The translations under genes were made by a program, and so were the position numbers. The notes beneath the pieces are model-generated. The model saw nothing but the letters and a program-made list of their open reading frames with translations. It was not told the DNA's origin and searched no databases. From contig FWWN02000627.1 of assembly GCA_900175165.2 (NCBI GenBank), forward strand, positions 427,265-470,999: a stretch of 43,735 bases of DNA. Direction: 5' to 3'. Below, piece after piece: positions 10,900 to 21,008 of the stretch. This DNA comes from Rhizomucor pusillus. Its lineage: Eukaryota; Mucoromycota; Mucoromycetes; Mucorales; Lichtheimiaceae. The first letter of the stretch is position 1. Each line of letters starts with the position of its first letter.

Positions 10900-12608
10900 A
10901 TGATAACCCACTTAAAACCAGCTCCCCTAGAACTGGGTGTCTCGTCATCGTCTGGGAAGCAATGCAGTAACTTGCCTGCATTCCAGCAGTCAGGTCCACC
11001 ATCACCGTCCCTATCAACCGCCTCCTTCATGTCGTCGGTTTCGTGGATGGCAGAGAAGTCTGCAACGGAGCTTATACCGATGCTAAAGAACGCATACTCT
11101 GCCCTCAAAGATAAAGAACGAGGTAGGCTACATTTTGGGTTATCGTAACTTTGAAGGCATGTGAACAGCTGATCCTGATATTGTATTGTTTCCCAGATTT
11201 GATGCTTGCTGCAGAAATCGGCAAATCTTTGCTGGAAAACAACATACGCCTCAAATCCAGCTACGAAGATCTGTTGAAGCAGACCCAAAAATCCTGCAAC
11301 GGTGCTCCGCTCCCTACTCCGTCTTCTTCGCTTGCGACCAACCTGCCTGAAGGGAACGATTCGGGCATCGACGAAAGCACAGACGAGGATTACGATGACG
11401 ACGATGAACCAGCCCTGCGTTTTGTGCCATCTCACCGCACGCGCGAAGCCATGATTGAAGTGCTCGAGCGCAAAAACGTGGAATTGACAAAGAGACTTGA
11501 GGCTGCACTCGAGGAAAAGGAGGCAGCCGACAAGTCAAATACTAAACGTGTACGCAAACTCGAAGCTGAAATCGAGACCTTAAAGAGCAACCTAGAGATC
11601 GCCACGACCAAAATTCACGAGTTAGAAGAGATGAACGAACGCCAACGACGATTGGAAGCGATGCACAGCACGGCATCAGTAGAGGCCAGCAAAGCCGAGG
11701 ACTCTATGGTTGATGAATTGCTCAACAAGATCGAAAAGCTTGAACTCCAAAACAATCTTGTCAGTAATTCAAAGCAGGAACTCGAAACCAAGCTTGCAAA
11801 CACTCTCAACGATCTTTGCAAGCTCAAGGAACAGTTCGAACAGTTCCAGTTTACCCAAAAGGACTACGAGGCTCTCCAGGAAGCATACGAGAGACAGTTC
11901 CGCCACATTGCTGAACTCAATGCAAGCGTCGAGGACCATCGAAACGTCCTGCAGAAACTTAAAGAGCGTGGTATCAACATCCATTCGAGTCGCACAACGC
12001 CTGCACCCAGCGCATGTGCAAGTGTAAAGAGCTATACTTTCCGGAATACCTTAATGGGTGAACTTGAAACTGAATGGTTGAAACAGCGCAGCCCTCACGT
12101 ACACGTTGATGATACTTGCACCGTTGGATCCGAATCAGCGAAACCTGTTACCCCTACTTTCCAACCTTTGCGCGAGTTTACGGAGAAGACCCTGGCTGGA
12201 TTCTACGGCGCCCCGGACGACTCTGGACTAGAATCTTTACTAGCGAAAGCAAGCGGCATAGACAAAAACCTGCTAGACGAAGCTCTAAGCTTTATTAGCA
12301 AAATTGAACAATCTCACGACGAGACCAAGTGCTTGGATCAGTTTGAATATGATTCGGACGACGATGACAACACTTTTGAAATTTTTGACGATCGATATCC
12401 ATCGCACGATCTATATCCAAGTCCCCAGATCAGCTTCGAGGTCGAGCGGGTGACGAGAGCACCCAAGACCTTCCTTGGTCGTATTCGTCGTACCGTTCGT
12501 CTCTTCTTCCGTGCTGTCTGGAGATGGTGCCGCTTTGCCGTAATCTTGACAACTGCTGTCCTGATAAGCGTCTGGAATGGTCCCGAGGGTATGTTGATCG
12601 AGTACTGA
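10900..12608 (+). CDS. Tail-anchored coiled-coil protein with CC1-box/HAP1_N-like motif
   Basis: Exon 1 (10900-11122) and exon 2 (11197-12608) join in phase 1 across a 74-nt intron to give 544 residues. At the junction, residues about 72-90 read KERDLMLAAEIGKSLLENN. This closely follows the CC1 box of HAP1/TRAK/Milton and BICD-type adaptors (Ala-Ala-x-x-Gly-x-x-Leu-Leu), which in animals contacts dynein light intermediate chain. A Ser/Pro loop and an acidic stretch (DESTDEDYDDDDE) follow, then a coiled coil of roughly 190 residues with heptads rich in Glu, Lys and Leu. The C-terminal third has an acidic segment (DSDDDDN), a basic segment (RIRRTVRLFFRAVWRWCR) and one hydrophobic helix (FAVILTTAVLISVW) ten residues from the end. 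That is the layout of a tail-anchored membrane protein facing the cytosol. The motor-adaptor role is inference; the target membrane is unknown. Confidence 0.85.
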
Positions 12609-13517
12609 TCAACGGACTGTGCTTTCTGATATCCCAACCCGTTCATTCACCTTTTTCGTTTGCAATATTCATTTATCCCCGTTCCTTTCTCCTATTGAAC
12701 CGCAAAAACGGCTGTACAATATTCTTTTGGAAACTCCCGTCATCTCATTTGAATTTCGCTCTCCATGACATACGCTTGTTATGTTATGCTCTCTCTCACA
12801 CACAGCAGCCCCACCCCTTTTCTGACGAGTCCTTACATATCTACTTCTTTCTTATGTGATTATTTTTCCGTATATATATATATATATTTTATACATAGCT
12901 ATATTATTCCCCGCTCCCCGTCAAAAGAATGACTCATCGCCATTCTTCCACAAGTTGTCATTCCTTATTCTTCATCATATCCAAGACAATCATTATCCCA
13001 ATTATATACTAAAAGTAACATTTTCCGTGTACAATTTGCCTGGATGTCTGACAACATCAGGTTTCGTTTGTTGAATATTTCTACAATTCCGCGGATGCAG
13101 GTGAGTGTCTACTTGATTTTGCTCTGGAATGGTACATATCCGGAATCTCCAAAAGCAATAGTTTGCGGTGGAGACTACATATTCCAAAAGCCTTTTGTAG
13201 CTTGTAGTTATTAGAAGGTGATTCTGCAATTCCTTAACAACTTACTTTTGAAGCACGTGAGCGTGTACACAGGCTTTTACCAGAGGACAGTCCTTTTTAC
13301 AGGCGTTGATTGACATAATATGATCTTCAAATAGACACGCTAGCTCTGTTTCTGGAGGCTGCAGTTCTCGACGAATGAGCTACAACGACCAGGCTCGTGC
13401 GGGCAGGGAAAGTCAAATTTTTGCGGTTTTTCAAAACAACAATATCTCTCTCTCTCTCCTTCTCCCTTTCCCTTGTCCGCTGCTTGAGAACCCAAGTTTC
13501 CGACATAAAACGCTGTA
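12609..13517. other. Intergenic, pyrimidine-rich, with a TA microsatellite
   Basis: No gene is seen. The first part is pyrimidine-rich and is probably 3' UTR of the coiled-coil gene. A short TA run lies at about 12871-12889. CT repeats at about 13443-13475 sit just upstream of the next start codon and resemble the CT-rich core promoters common in filamentous fungi. Confidence 0.5.
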
Positions 13518-15762
13518 ATGGATCCACGCAGAAATCGATTCTCCCCGTATGAGATGCGAGGTGGTGGTCCTTCGCAAAGACAATCAGGATATGTTCAGGG
13601 CCCTCCGCCCGCTGCACACCCTCCTCCACCTGTTGCTGCAATGGGTGGTGCAAATGGCCCGTCCCCAAGTCCTTTTCAACGCACTGAGACTTCCAATGCT
13701 GATTTTCAAAAGGATGGTGACTTTGCAAGAGCATCTGCGCCCAGGTATACTGGCGCCGGTGGCCGAGCCGGCGGCGTTGGCGCCGGTGGACCAATGATGA
13801 GACCCAAAGGTTCTTTTATTGGAAATCGCAACTACTACGGTAATGAAGGTAGACAGCCGTATTCAGATACTTCCGAGATTGATCGAAGAAGTTCAAGTCG
13901 TTGGGATGGTGGCCGATACAATGATGGTAAGATATAAACGTTCCCTTTTCCCTGACTTAGTCTCCCTCCCTTAACGTCTCTCTGGCGCGCCGACGACTGA
14001 GTAAGGTATAAGAATCCGTAAAAGAGACTTGAGAGAGTGGAAGATGAGGTTTCCCGCACACTATTGAATTACAAAAGATGAATGACCAATCTCTGTATGT
14101 GTTACTCAAGCATCGGCAAATGAGAGACCACGTCTTCCCCAGCATATTAAAGACAGACTCGCTCGAGAGAAACCCTGCAGAACTCTTTTCGTGAGAAATG
14201 TTCAGGTAAAACTAAAAAGCACATCGAGGTGCTTGTCTATGCATATTTGGCCTGAATGGATCCTAAAGTTTATTGTTGCCAATTTTATAGTATGATATTC
14301 AACCAAATGAAATTAAGTCGATGTATGAGCAATATGGCGAGATTCGCGAGGTCTTCAACTTGATCGAGAAACGCGGCATGGTGTTTGTCACTTTTGTAAG
14401 TTTCCCTCCCCTCGTTTCTATACATAAGCTTGATACTCTCGATTGGTTCCATCTGATTCTCATTTTCCCCATCAGTACGATATTCGAGCAGCTGAAAGGG
14501 CGAAAGAAGCTACGCAGGGTTCATATCTTCGCAATAGGCAAATTGACGTCCATTATTCGCTGCCCAAGGAAGAAGAACAAGACGCAAAATGCGACCGTAC
14601 AAAGAATCAGGTATACATTGTGATCATCGCCTTTCAATGAGCAGTGCAAAAGTTAATGCAGCCTTGAATCCATGCAGGGTACCCTGCTGTTCACACTCAA
14701 GAACAGCGACCTATCTTTGCAAGATGATGAACTGTATGAATACTTTCGCCGTTTTGGCGACATCAAAGTTATCCGCACTCCACATTTCCGTAATCACAGC
14801 GAAAATAACGAAAAACGGTACGATGTAACCTCTAAAAGGGATCATCGAACTTCACTAAACTTAAGTATCAATAGCCAACGCTTTGTAGAGTTTTACGACT
14901 CCAGAGACTGCGTGGCGGCTTACGATGAATGCCACGGCCAGCCATATAAAGATGGTTTCTGGGACGTGTCATTCTTTTGGGATCACACAAACAGGCAAGT
15001 ATCCTTTTGAGGATCAGGAAAGGATTATTCTTTTGCGACTGACGCTTATTCTTCATCCAGAGAACGACACGAGGCATTTGCTTTGAAACGCGAGAGGCCG
15101 TCAGAAAGACGGCATGACAAACGTGACGGTGGTCGACGCCGGGATGGAGGCCGAGAAATTCCCCAAAGGCAGCGCCCAGGAGTTGACGAGTTTGGTATGT
15201 ATGTTTACGAACCTATCTAGAGCTGTTACTGATACGGCTGCAGGTCGTACCCTCCGTTACGATCAATATGAAAGCAGAGGAGGACATCCACCTCATCCAG
15301 AGCCGCTGCAACAAGCACCTCAATATAATCCTGAAGAACAGCAGCGTCTGGAACAGGCTCAAAAGGCTCAGCAGGTAACCATCTGCAATATTTGCTGTTA
15401 TTGATGGGGCATTCCCGGCTAATAATCTTGCAGCTTCTTACCATGGCAGCACAAAGTTCACAAAGTCCAGAATATAAAACGGCTCTTCCCTACGTGTCAC
15501 CAACAGTTCAAAATGCTGCAACAGTTCCTTCGCAGTATCCACATTCTATAGCAAACCAAATACCGACTGTCCCAGCGGCAGTCTCTCAACCGATTGCAGC
15601 ACCACTACCAACAGCATCAGCACCAGTCGATCAAACTGCACAGGTGCAACAGCTGTTAGGTCTTCTGGTACCGTATCATCACAGTCCATGTGCATTTATA
15701 GAATAGTACTGAACTTTTCACGTATATAGACTCAGGTCGCCGCACAGCAGCAACAACAATGG

Positions 15763-15827
<65 letters not shown>

Positions 15828-15957
15828 ACAGCAACAGCAACCTGGTGATGCTGCGACTGCATTAACCCAACTTGCCCAACTTCTTCAAGCGCAGCAAGCT
15901 CAAGCTAATCAGCCGCCGACATCACAAGCTAATGATAGCAATTACAAATTCGATTAA
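13518..15957 (+). CDS. Mei2-like RRM protein with polyglutamine C-terminus
   Basis: The N-terminal 135 residues are Gly/Pro/Arg-rich and disordered. RRM1 follows: RTLFVRNVQ is the RNP2 strand, then EIKSMYEQYGEIREVFNLIE, KRGMVFVTFYDIRAAERA (RNP1) and RQIDVHYSLPKEEEQD. RRM2 is GTLLFTLKNSDLSLQDDELY, then FGDIKVIRTP and QRFVEFYDSRDCVAAYDE. The KRGMVFVTFYDIRAAERA block and the IDVHYSLPK linker are characteristic of the first two RRMs of Mei2/AML proteins. The third, C-terminal Mei2 RRM is absent; instead the protein ends in an Arg-rich stretch and a Gln-rich region with 26 consecutive glutamines. Clear introns include 13927-14110, 14206-14290, an in-frame 57-nt one (14818-14874) and a GC-AG one (14995-15060). 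A role in RNA regulation is inferred from the RRMs; a meiotic role cannot be read from sequence. Confidence 0.9.
14818..14874 (+). other. 57-nt stopless 3n intron inside RRM2
   Basis: The donor GTACGA and acceptor ATAG bound 57 bases that are divisible by three and contain no in-frame stop. Splicing gives a normal RRM2 (NEKRQRFVEFY); retention would insert 19 residues before the RNP1 strand. Confidence 0.7.
14995..15060 (+). other. GC-AG intron (donor AG|GCAAGT)
   Basis: No GT donor is available at this junction. Splicing ACAG|GCAAGT to CCAG|AGAACG restores the arginine codon and the reading frame (HTNRERHEAF). The donor matches the consensus for GC-AG introns. Confidence 0.85.
15745..15840 (+). 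repeat. CAG/CAA trinucleotide repeat (polyglutamine)
   Basis: Five Gln codons, one Trp codon, then 26 consecutive Gln codons with interspersed CAA and CAG (15763-15840). It lies in frame in the last exon of the Mei2-like gene. Confidence 0.97.
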
Positions 15958-15981
15958 AAAGGAAACATCGTGTGTACATGG

Positions 15982-16827
15982 CTACGTCAAGACCTCATCT
16001 CTATCTACCTCGCGACGACTTACATGAAATTAGTATGCAGTCTTTGCAACGTTGATTTTCTGTATAAAATACCAAATAGGACAGGTTTCACTTAGTTCGA
16101 GCCAGGGTTGAATGCAAGTGACATGAAACGTATGGTAGCATGGGAGCGTTGTGGGTCGATTAGAATTTTCGCTGTTTCGTAAATCATCTTGACATATGCT
16201 GCACTCTAATTTCTCTTGAACTGTTGACGCCGTGGGCGGTGCAGGATGGCGGCGTAAGCTATGTATTCCATGTTGCTTAGCATTTTGTCTCTTGTTCTTG
16301 TCTGTTCCTTCCTCCTCTGGGTGTCTCCTTTTCATTTTTACTGTACTTCGCCCGCCCTTCGTCTCTGCCTTCCTTTTCCACAGGAAACAGTTCATGTCGC
16401 CTGTTTTATACCTGTCTTCCGATGATTCTTCTTCATGGTCATCGTTCCGAAATCGAAGATAAGGTGGATAGTCATATACATCCAGAGGATAATCTTCAGA
16501 GTCGTCTTCTGCGTCGTAATAGATATTCGGTGACGGTGGCGTCGTCGTCCGTTCAATTGTCGATGAACGATACAGCGTGGCTGAAGAAGTACTATCAACA
16601 ACCGCGTCTTGATCGTTGTTTTTATACTATTTTTCATTCACACATATTTAAGAAAAATGCATTCAGACAGCATTCCCAAATCCATGATCACGCGCTCGTG
16701 TGTGTACCTCTTCCACGCAGCGTCCGTCACACCGTGGGCAGGCCGGCTCATTTTCATCAATAAATAAGGGTATTTGCATAGAGCAATAGTAACACCAGAA
16801 TGTATCGTGATACGTGCTTGTCGCCAT
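15982..16827 (-). CDS. RNF126/RNF115-like RING-H2 E3 ubiquitin ligase
   Basis: Four exons (16827-16708, 16626-16412, 16372-16073, 16018-15982) splice in phase to 223 residues. The N-terminus is a zinc ribbon of the RNF126/BCA2 type: WCYYCSMQIP, then EPACPRCDGRCVEE. The middle is acidic and disordered, followed by a basic Lys/Arg-rich segment. The C-terminus is a complete RING-H2 finger: LECSICQDDL, LPCYHTFHVTCIQPWLELSE, then CPICRREVD. The last cysteine codon is split by the final 54-nt intron. A zinc ribbon at the start plus RING-H2 at the end is the signature of the RNF115/RNF126 ligases, which handle membrane-protein quality control and endosomal sorting in animals. The stop codon lies 24 bases from that of the convergent Mei2-like gene, so the 3' UTRs must overlap. 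Confidence 0.88.
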
Positions 16828-16966
16828 TTAATGCATCGTACAATAGAAAAAAAATGAAAAAAGCAAGGTAAAACGCCAGAGAGCAACAAATGAAAGGGAA
16901 GAAAAGAAGCAAGGAAGAAGGGCCGTGAAATCGTTTTTAATTCAAAAAGAAATTGTGCAACCAACG
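16828..16966 (-). promoter_or_regulatory. Purine-rich (coding-strand CT-rich) promoter of the RNF126-like gene
   Basis: The 139 bases upstream of the start codon are strongly purine-rich on the plus strand, hence CT-rich in the sense of transcription. This is a usual feature of fungal core promoters. The segment also contains the 3' end region of the next RING gene. Confidence 0.45.
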
Positions 16967-18551
16967 CTAATCACGACTGCTGCTGCTTCCGCCTGCACGA
17001 CTGCAATAGGATGCATGTAAGTTTCGATTTACATGGAGAGTCCATGACTTGTCATTCACATACCATCCTGGGCATTGCACTTTGGAGAGAAACCACTGTA
17101 GTATACATTTTCTATGAAAAATGTGACCGCATCGTAGTAGCAAAACCGTTTGGCGCGGTTCTATCAGATCTTCCAAGCATATCATGCAGGCATCCAACTC
17201 TAAAATTTACAACCATACTATATATCAGCAATAAGAATACGACTTAGCGCATGCGCGGTCCCGGTACGGTCTATATAGCGTAGATCCACTTGCCTTCATC
17301 CAGTCTTTGAAAAGTAGCCTCGGCAGACGCCATCGGTCTATATATAAAGAGAAATGATATGTAATCCAGCTCATGCATGCATAGAGTAATCTATATGACT
17401 TACTCAATATCATTATTGCGTTGCTGTTCTGCATTTATATCAGCTCTAATGTGTAGATATTAACATCCCATCAATTTCAATCGTTATTATTCACTTGATT
17501 TTACCTTGTGTCTCCTGTTGTGACGGGAGCTTCTTGATTTGGACGTGTTGTTCCTTCTGTCACGTTGGGATTGGCATTATTGTTACTGCTGCTATCGTTG
17601 CTCCTTTCTCTTCTTTCCAAAGCCCGCATCAAGAGAAGGAAATGTCAGAAGCAGATATTTCATCGTGTATATATACCATATGTCCCACCTAGTCCTTTGT
17701 CTATTCGTAAAATGGTTCCTGAGCACTCTGACGACACTGAGGCTGTAGTAGCGACAGAAAAAGGGAAGTCTTGTCAATATCGCCAACATTTGACTCTTTG
17801 TATTTAGATACTCTGGTATCATTTTTACCCAATTTCCATCCACGGTCCATTGTCTTGGCTACACGCACAAATGTAAGACAGTCAATGCTACACATGTAAA
17901 CTGGGAAAATTGTTCACTGCACTTACGGCATGACTGGTGGAGGCCGACCGTCTCTTGGAATATCCAGTATCCTGATAAGAGAAAAAAACAAGCATGCAGA
18001 AATAGCAACAATTCAAATAAATGATCAGTCGTGGGTTACATATCAAGAATATTTTGTTATCCAGTGTTGTACCTGGCTATAAACAATTCCGCTGCTTCCA
18101 GAGCCGCATCAAGTCTACAAAAGTCGTACAACCGTGTTTGTTAATGAAGTAATTACTTCTAGAAGCACACGATTTACCCCATAAACATCCAAGGATTTTC
18201 AATCAAAGCGTTGAGCCCATCTTGCTGTTGCAGTTGCCGCTCTCCACCAGCTGCATCTTGATCCACTTCAGGCCTCTCCTCTGTCTCCACCCGTCCTGCT
18301 CTTCCATGCTGGTGTCCTCGTTGTTGTAATTCTTTCAACCGGGCGGACGCGATGTAGTGACCAGTTGTCGCAGCAGCCATGCTTAAGAAAGATATAATAG
18401 GAAGATGAGGAAACGCCTGGCTAAGTATCAAGCCTTGACAAGCTGCAAATGGTAGCTCTTGTGCCAGAAAATCCATTATGGCTTGTTGATTGGCCTGCTG
18501 CTGCTGCTGTTGTTGTTGGTCCTGATCATTTCTCTGACGATGGTTTATCAT
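16967..18551 (-). CDS. RING-H2 finger protein, probable E3 ubiquitin ligase (about 9 exons)
   Basis: Exon 1 (18551-18178) encodes a Gln-rich start (MINHRQRND, then a glutamine run). A hydrophobic helical stretch follows (AACQGLILSQAFPHLPIISF, continuing to AAATTGHYIAS), possibly a membrane segment. Two mini-exons give GLDAALEAAELFIAR and RILDIPRDGRPPPVMP. Exon 4, using the acceptor ending at 17854, reads QWTVDGNWVKMIPEYLN and joins in phase to REERSND. A low-complexity Asn/Thr segment and the RING-H2 finger follow: DACMICLEDL, LLLRCGHIFHRKCILQWFL, then CPGC at the C-terminus. The exon before the RING ends in a GC donor (AG|GCAAGT). The phase agrees at every junction I could test. Alternative: the 3' part from an ATG at 17629 is a separate 116-residue RING protein. 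Substrate and location are unknown. Confidence 0.7.
17200..17293 (-). other. GC-AG intron before the RING finger (donor AG|GCAAGT)
   Basis: Exon 17337-17294 ends GATGAAG and is followed by GCAAGT. The only splice that keeps the frame into LDACMICLEDL joins this GC donor to the TTTTAG acceptor at 17200-17201, giving RLDEELDACMIC. Competing GT donors give the wrong phase or an immediate stop. Confidence 0.75.
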
Positions 18552-18860
18552 GAATACACTGGGTGAAAATGTTTAGAAAGAGAGAAATGAGCGAGTTCTT
18601 TATTTTGTCCCCATTTTATACTCTAGGCAGTGAATGCATCAATGAGAAAGAACCATTCTCTAGCAACATTTCGACCCTCTGTCAGATCTCCAAATTTACT
18701 CAAGGATGGCATCCCAGGATCCATAGCTAACGCCATTTACAATACCTTTTAACGTGAGACCACAACATCTAGAGTTTTGGGAAATACAATTGACAACTTG
18801 ACTTCAAAATCCTCCAGGACGCATTGACTGGTGTTTATCATGGTCGCTTTTTATTAGTAT

Positions 18861-20433
18861 TTACAACTCGTATCCTTCTTCAGCCAAGTACAGTGCAATT
18901 ATGCGCATGCTAGCCTGAGCAATCATATCCTTTTCCAGTTGATCGTCATTGTCTGTGGTATCCTGTATAAACTTCAAAAGTTCCATGACGACGTTCATTG
19001 TGTCTGACAGCGTCTTTCGAATCTTTAGTAGCACTTCGGCGTCCATACCGCTCGCCTTATCCTCGTTAAAATTGAGAGACAGATATCGGATGGCTGCTTC
19101 CAAGATTTCAAAGTATACTGGCACCATGCTTTCTTGTCTTTTCTCCTTTGCCTCGTCCACCTTGACGGCTTGCCTATTGTGAAGGTTCATTCGCCGGTCG
19201 TGGATTTCGTCAAGCATCACCCGTGTCTCCACAGCCACCAAGTGAACCAAAAGAGTCGGAAACTTGTCCTCTTTGTGATGTTTCAAGCTCGAGAACATCC
19301 AATCAGGTCCAAAGTATCGAAGCAAACAAGCTGCAACGACCATGGCTTGATCTCTCTGTTCGTCGCCCAATTTACTGCTTAGTATGTCCTTTAGACCGGC
19401 TCGCAGATCATGTAACCATCCTGATAGTTTTTTTTCATTCTCTTCTTTGAACTTTTTAACAATCTAAAAATCAAGAATGCAGATCAACGGACATGATTTT
19501 ACGTCATTGAGACAGAGCACAAAGTTTACCTGTGAGGGTAAATCGGGTAACAGGTGCGCCAAAATTGCTAATGCTTCAAACTTGAGTTTGCCTTGGTTCT
19601 TTTTTAAAATGGCCGATAAACCGGTGAATGTAGTTTGCAAGGAGTATTTGAGTGCAGATGACAAACTGGGAATGTTGGATTCGTAAAGTAAATGACATGC
19701 TCGGGTGTATGTAGATGAAATGACCTGAGAGGCCAGCTCTCGCTCACGATCTAAACAAAACAATCTTAGCATCGGGTTTCCTTTTCAATGATCATGTAAA
19801 CAAACCCCCACCGTTCTTTGTGGCGTTAAGGAGTTCATAGATATGTTTAAGTGAGTCTGGATCTAGCATTTTCGATAAACCTTGCTTTGTCACGCAGACA
19901 CATAGCAAGATATGCAGCGCTTCCTTGGTGGCATCTGATGAATCACTGCAGAAATAAAGTCAAAACGCGTACGTTGTATTTCGAATATCCATGCACTTAC
20001 TTTGGCACTAAATTGGCTGCCACTACTGGTACTCGATCGGCCATGACAGTACTCTTTGCCATATCGTCATACTTTGCAAAGCACGCTAAAACATTAATAG
20101 CAATCTCACGCAATACAGGCTCAGGGACTTGATTGCTGTCACTGCCGCTGCTGCTGTCAGCGTTGGAAGCTGCATGAAAACGATTAATTACCTGATTTGT
20201 CCTGCAAACAATAAAGTTTAGGTTGACTTACTCGTTCGCAGTAATCGCTCAATAAACTTGAAGTTCATTCCATCAAAGACGCGCCGCACTGTTTCAGCCT
20301 GATCTTGCTGCAACAGCCGTGGCAGGAGGAGCATACCAACAAACTTGGACTCATCAGGTTGCGAAGGAGAAATGAGACTTAGACAACGATCGATCTCGGC
20401 CGATCGATCGGATCCGGAGCTGTGGACCTCCAT
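18861..20433 (-). CDS. NCDN: Neurochondrin-family protein
   Basis: The N-terminus (MEVHSSGSDRSAEIDRCLSL, then KFVGMLLLPRLLQQDQAETV, FDGMNFKFIERLLRT) matches the start of the neurochondrin helical-repeat fold. The internal exons keep the pattern: LSAILKKNQGKLKFEALAIL and AHLLPDLPSQ. The last exon (about 19370-18861) has CLLRYFGPDWMFSS, an ETRVMLDE segment and a helical C-terminus ending YLAEEGYEL. Neurochondrin is a cytosolic all-helical protein known mainly from animal neurons; fungal members exist and their role is unclear. About five exons with introns of 60 nt or so were recognised. The start ATG (20431-20433) is well placed and lies 149 bp from the start of the divergent small mitochondrial-type gene, so the two share a promoter region. 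Confidence 0.87.
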
Positions 20434-20582
20434 GGCGTCTACGGATCGAGTGGAAGATCAAGACGACAAAGTGACGTTGGTGTTTCATGTTCCGCTCTGA
20501 TAGGCATAAATGCCAAAGGTGGCAGACGCATTTCAATACCCTTTTTTTTCGAGCTATACAAAAAACCCCGGTAAAAGTTACA
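20434..20582. promoter_or_regulatory. Compact bidirectional promoter
   Basis: Only 149 bp separate the neurochondrin start (minus) from the start of the small mitochondrial-type gene (plus). An upstream in-frame ATG at 20487 would shorten this further, but it precedes no better targeting signal. Confidence 0.5.
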
Positions 20583-20927
20583 ATGATCCCATCATCACGG
20601 TTAAGTCAACTGTGCTTTGCTCGCGCACGTACACTGCATACATCATCTGTCCTATGTGGTGCAAACCAGCAGACAAAAGACGGAAATGGATCCGTAACCG
20701 AGGAACTTACCGGCAAAAAGGCATGGAAACCATACAACGAACGAGTTTCTGCATCTGCAACCGTCGATGAAGTTACAAGTCATAAAACCGCATTTGATCC
20801 CAAAACCGTAGAGCCGCACGAAGAAATGCAGAAAATGAAAGATGAAGATGAACAGCACGAGTCGCCGTTGGAATGCAGCGGCGCGAACGAGCAAGCCAGC
20901 CCACAGTCGCCATCAAAAAAGAAGTAG
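20583..20927 (+). CDS. Small, probably mitochondrial protein
   Basis: This single-exon frame of 114 residues starts MIPSSRLSQLCFARARTLHT, an Arg/Ser-rich amphipathic segment typical of a mitochondrial presequence (RTLHTSSVLCGA resembles a processing site). The mature part is hydrophilic, with a compact block KKAWKPYNERVSASATVDEV and FDPKTVEPHEEMQKMKDEDE, and a Ser/Pro/Lys tail. I do not recognise the family. An alternative start at 20487 adds 32 residues and would bury the presequence, so 20583 is preferred. It is followed within 82 bp by the myosin V gene on the same strand. Confidence 0.65.
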   Translation: MIPSSRLSQLCFARARTLHTSSVLCGANQQTKDGNGSVTEELTGKKAWKPYNERVSASATVDEVTSHKTAFDPKTVEPHEEMQKMKDEDEQHESPLECSGANEQASPQSPSKKK

Positions 20928-21008
20928 AGGTTACACAAGTTGTTCTTGCATGTAGTTTTGGCGGACGGCCAAGAAAAAAAAAATAAAGTTTCTCTCTTTG
21001 GGTTCATC

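Noticed and set aside
17701..17895. Treating the 50-residue open frame ending at 17701 as a gene of its own
   Set aside because: It overlaps an exon that splices in phase into the RING protein; kept only as a possible alternative form.
20487..20582. Upstream ATG of the small mitochondrial-type protein
   Set aside because: It would place 32 residues before a good presequence; the downstream ATG fits targeting better.
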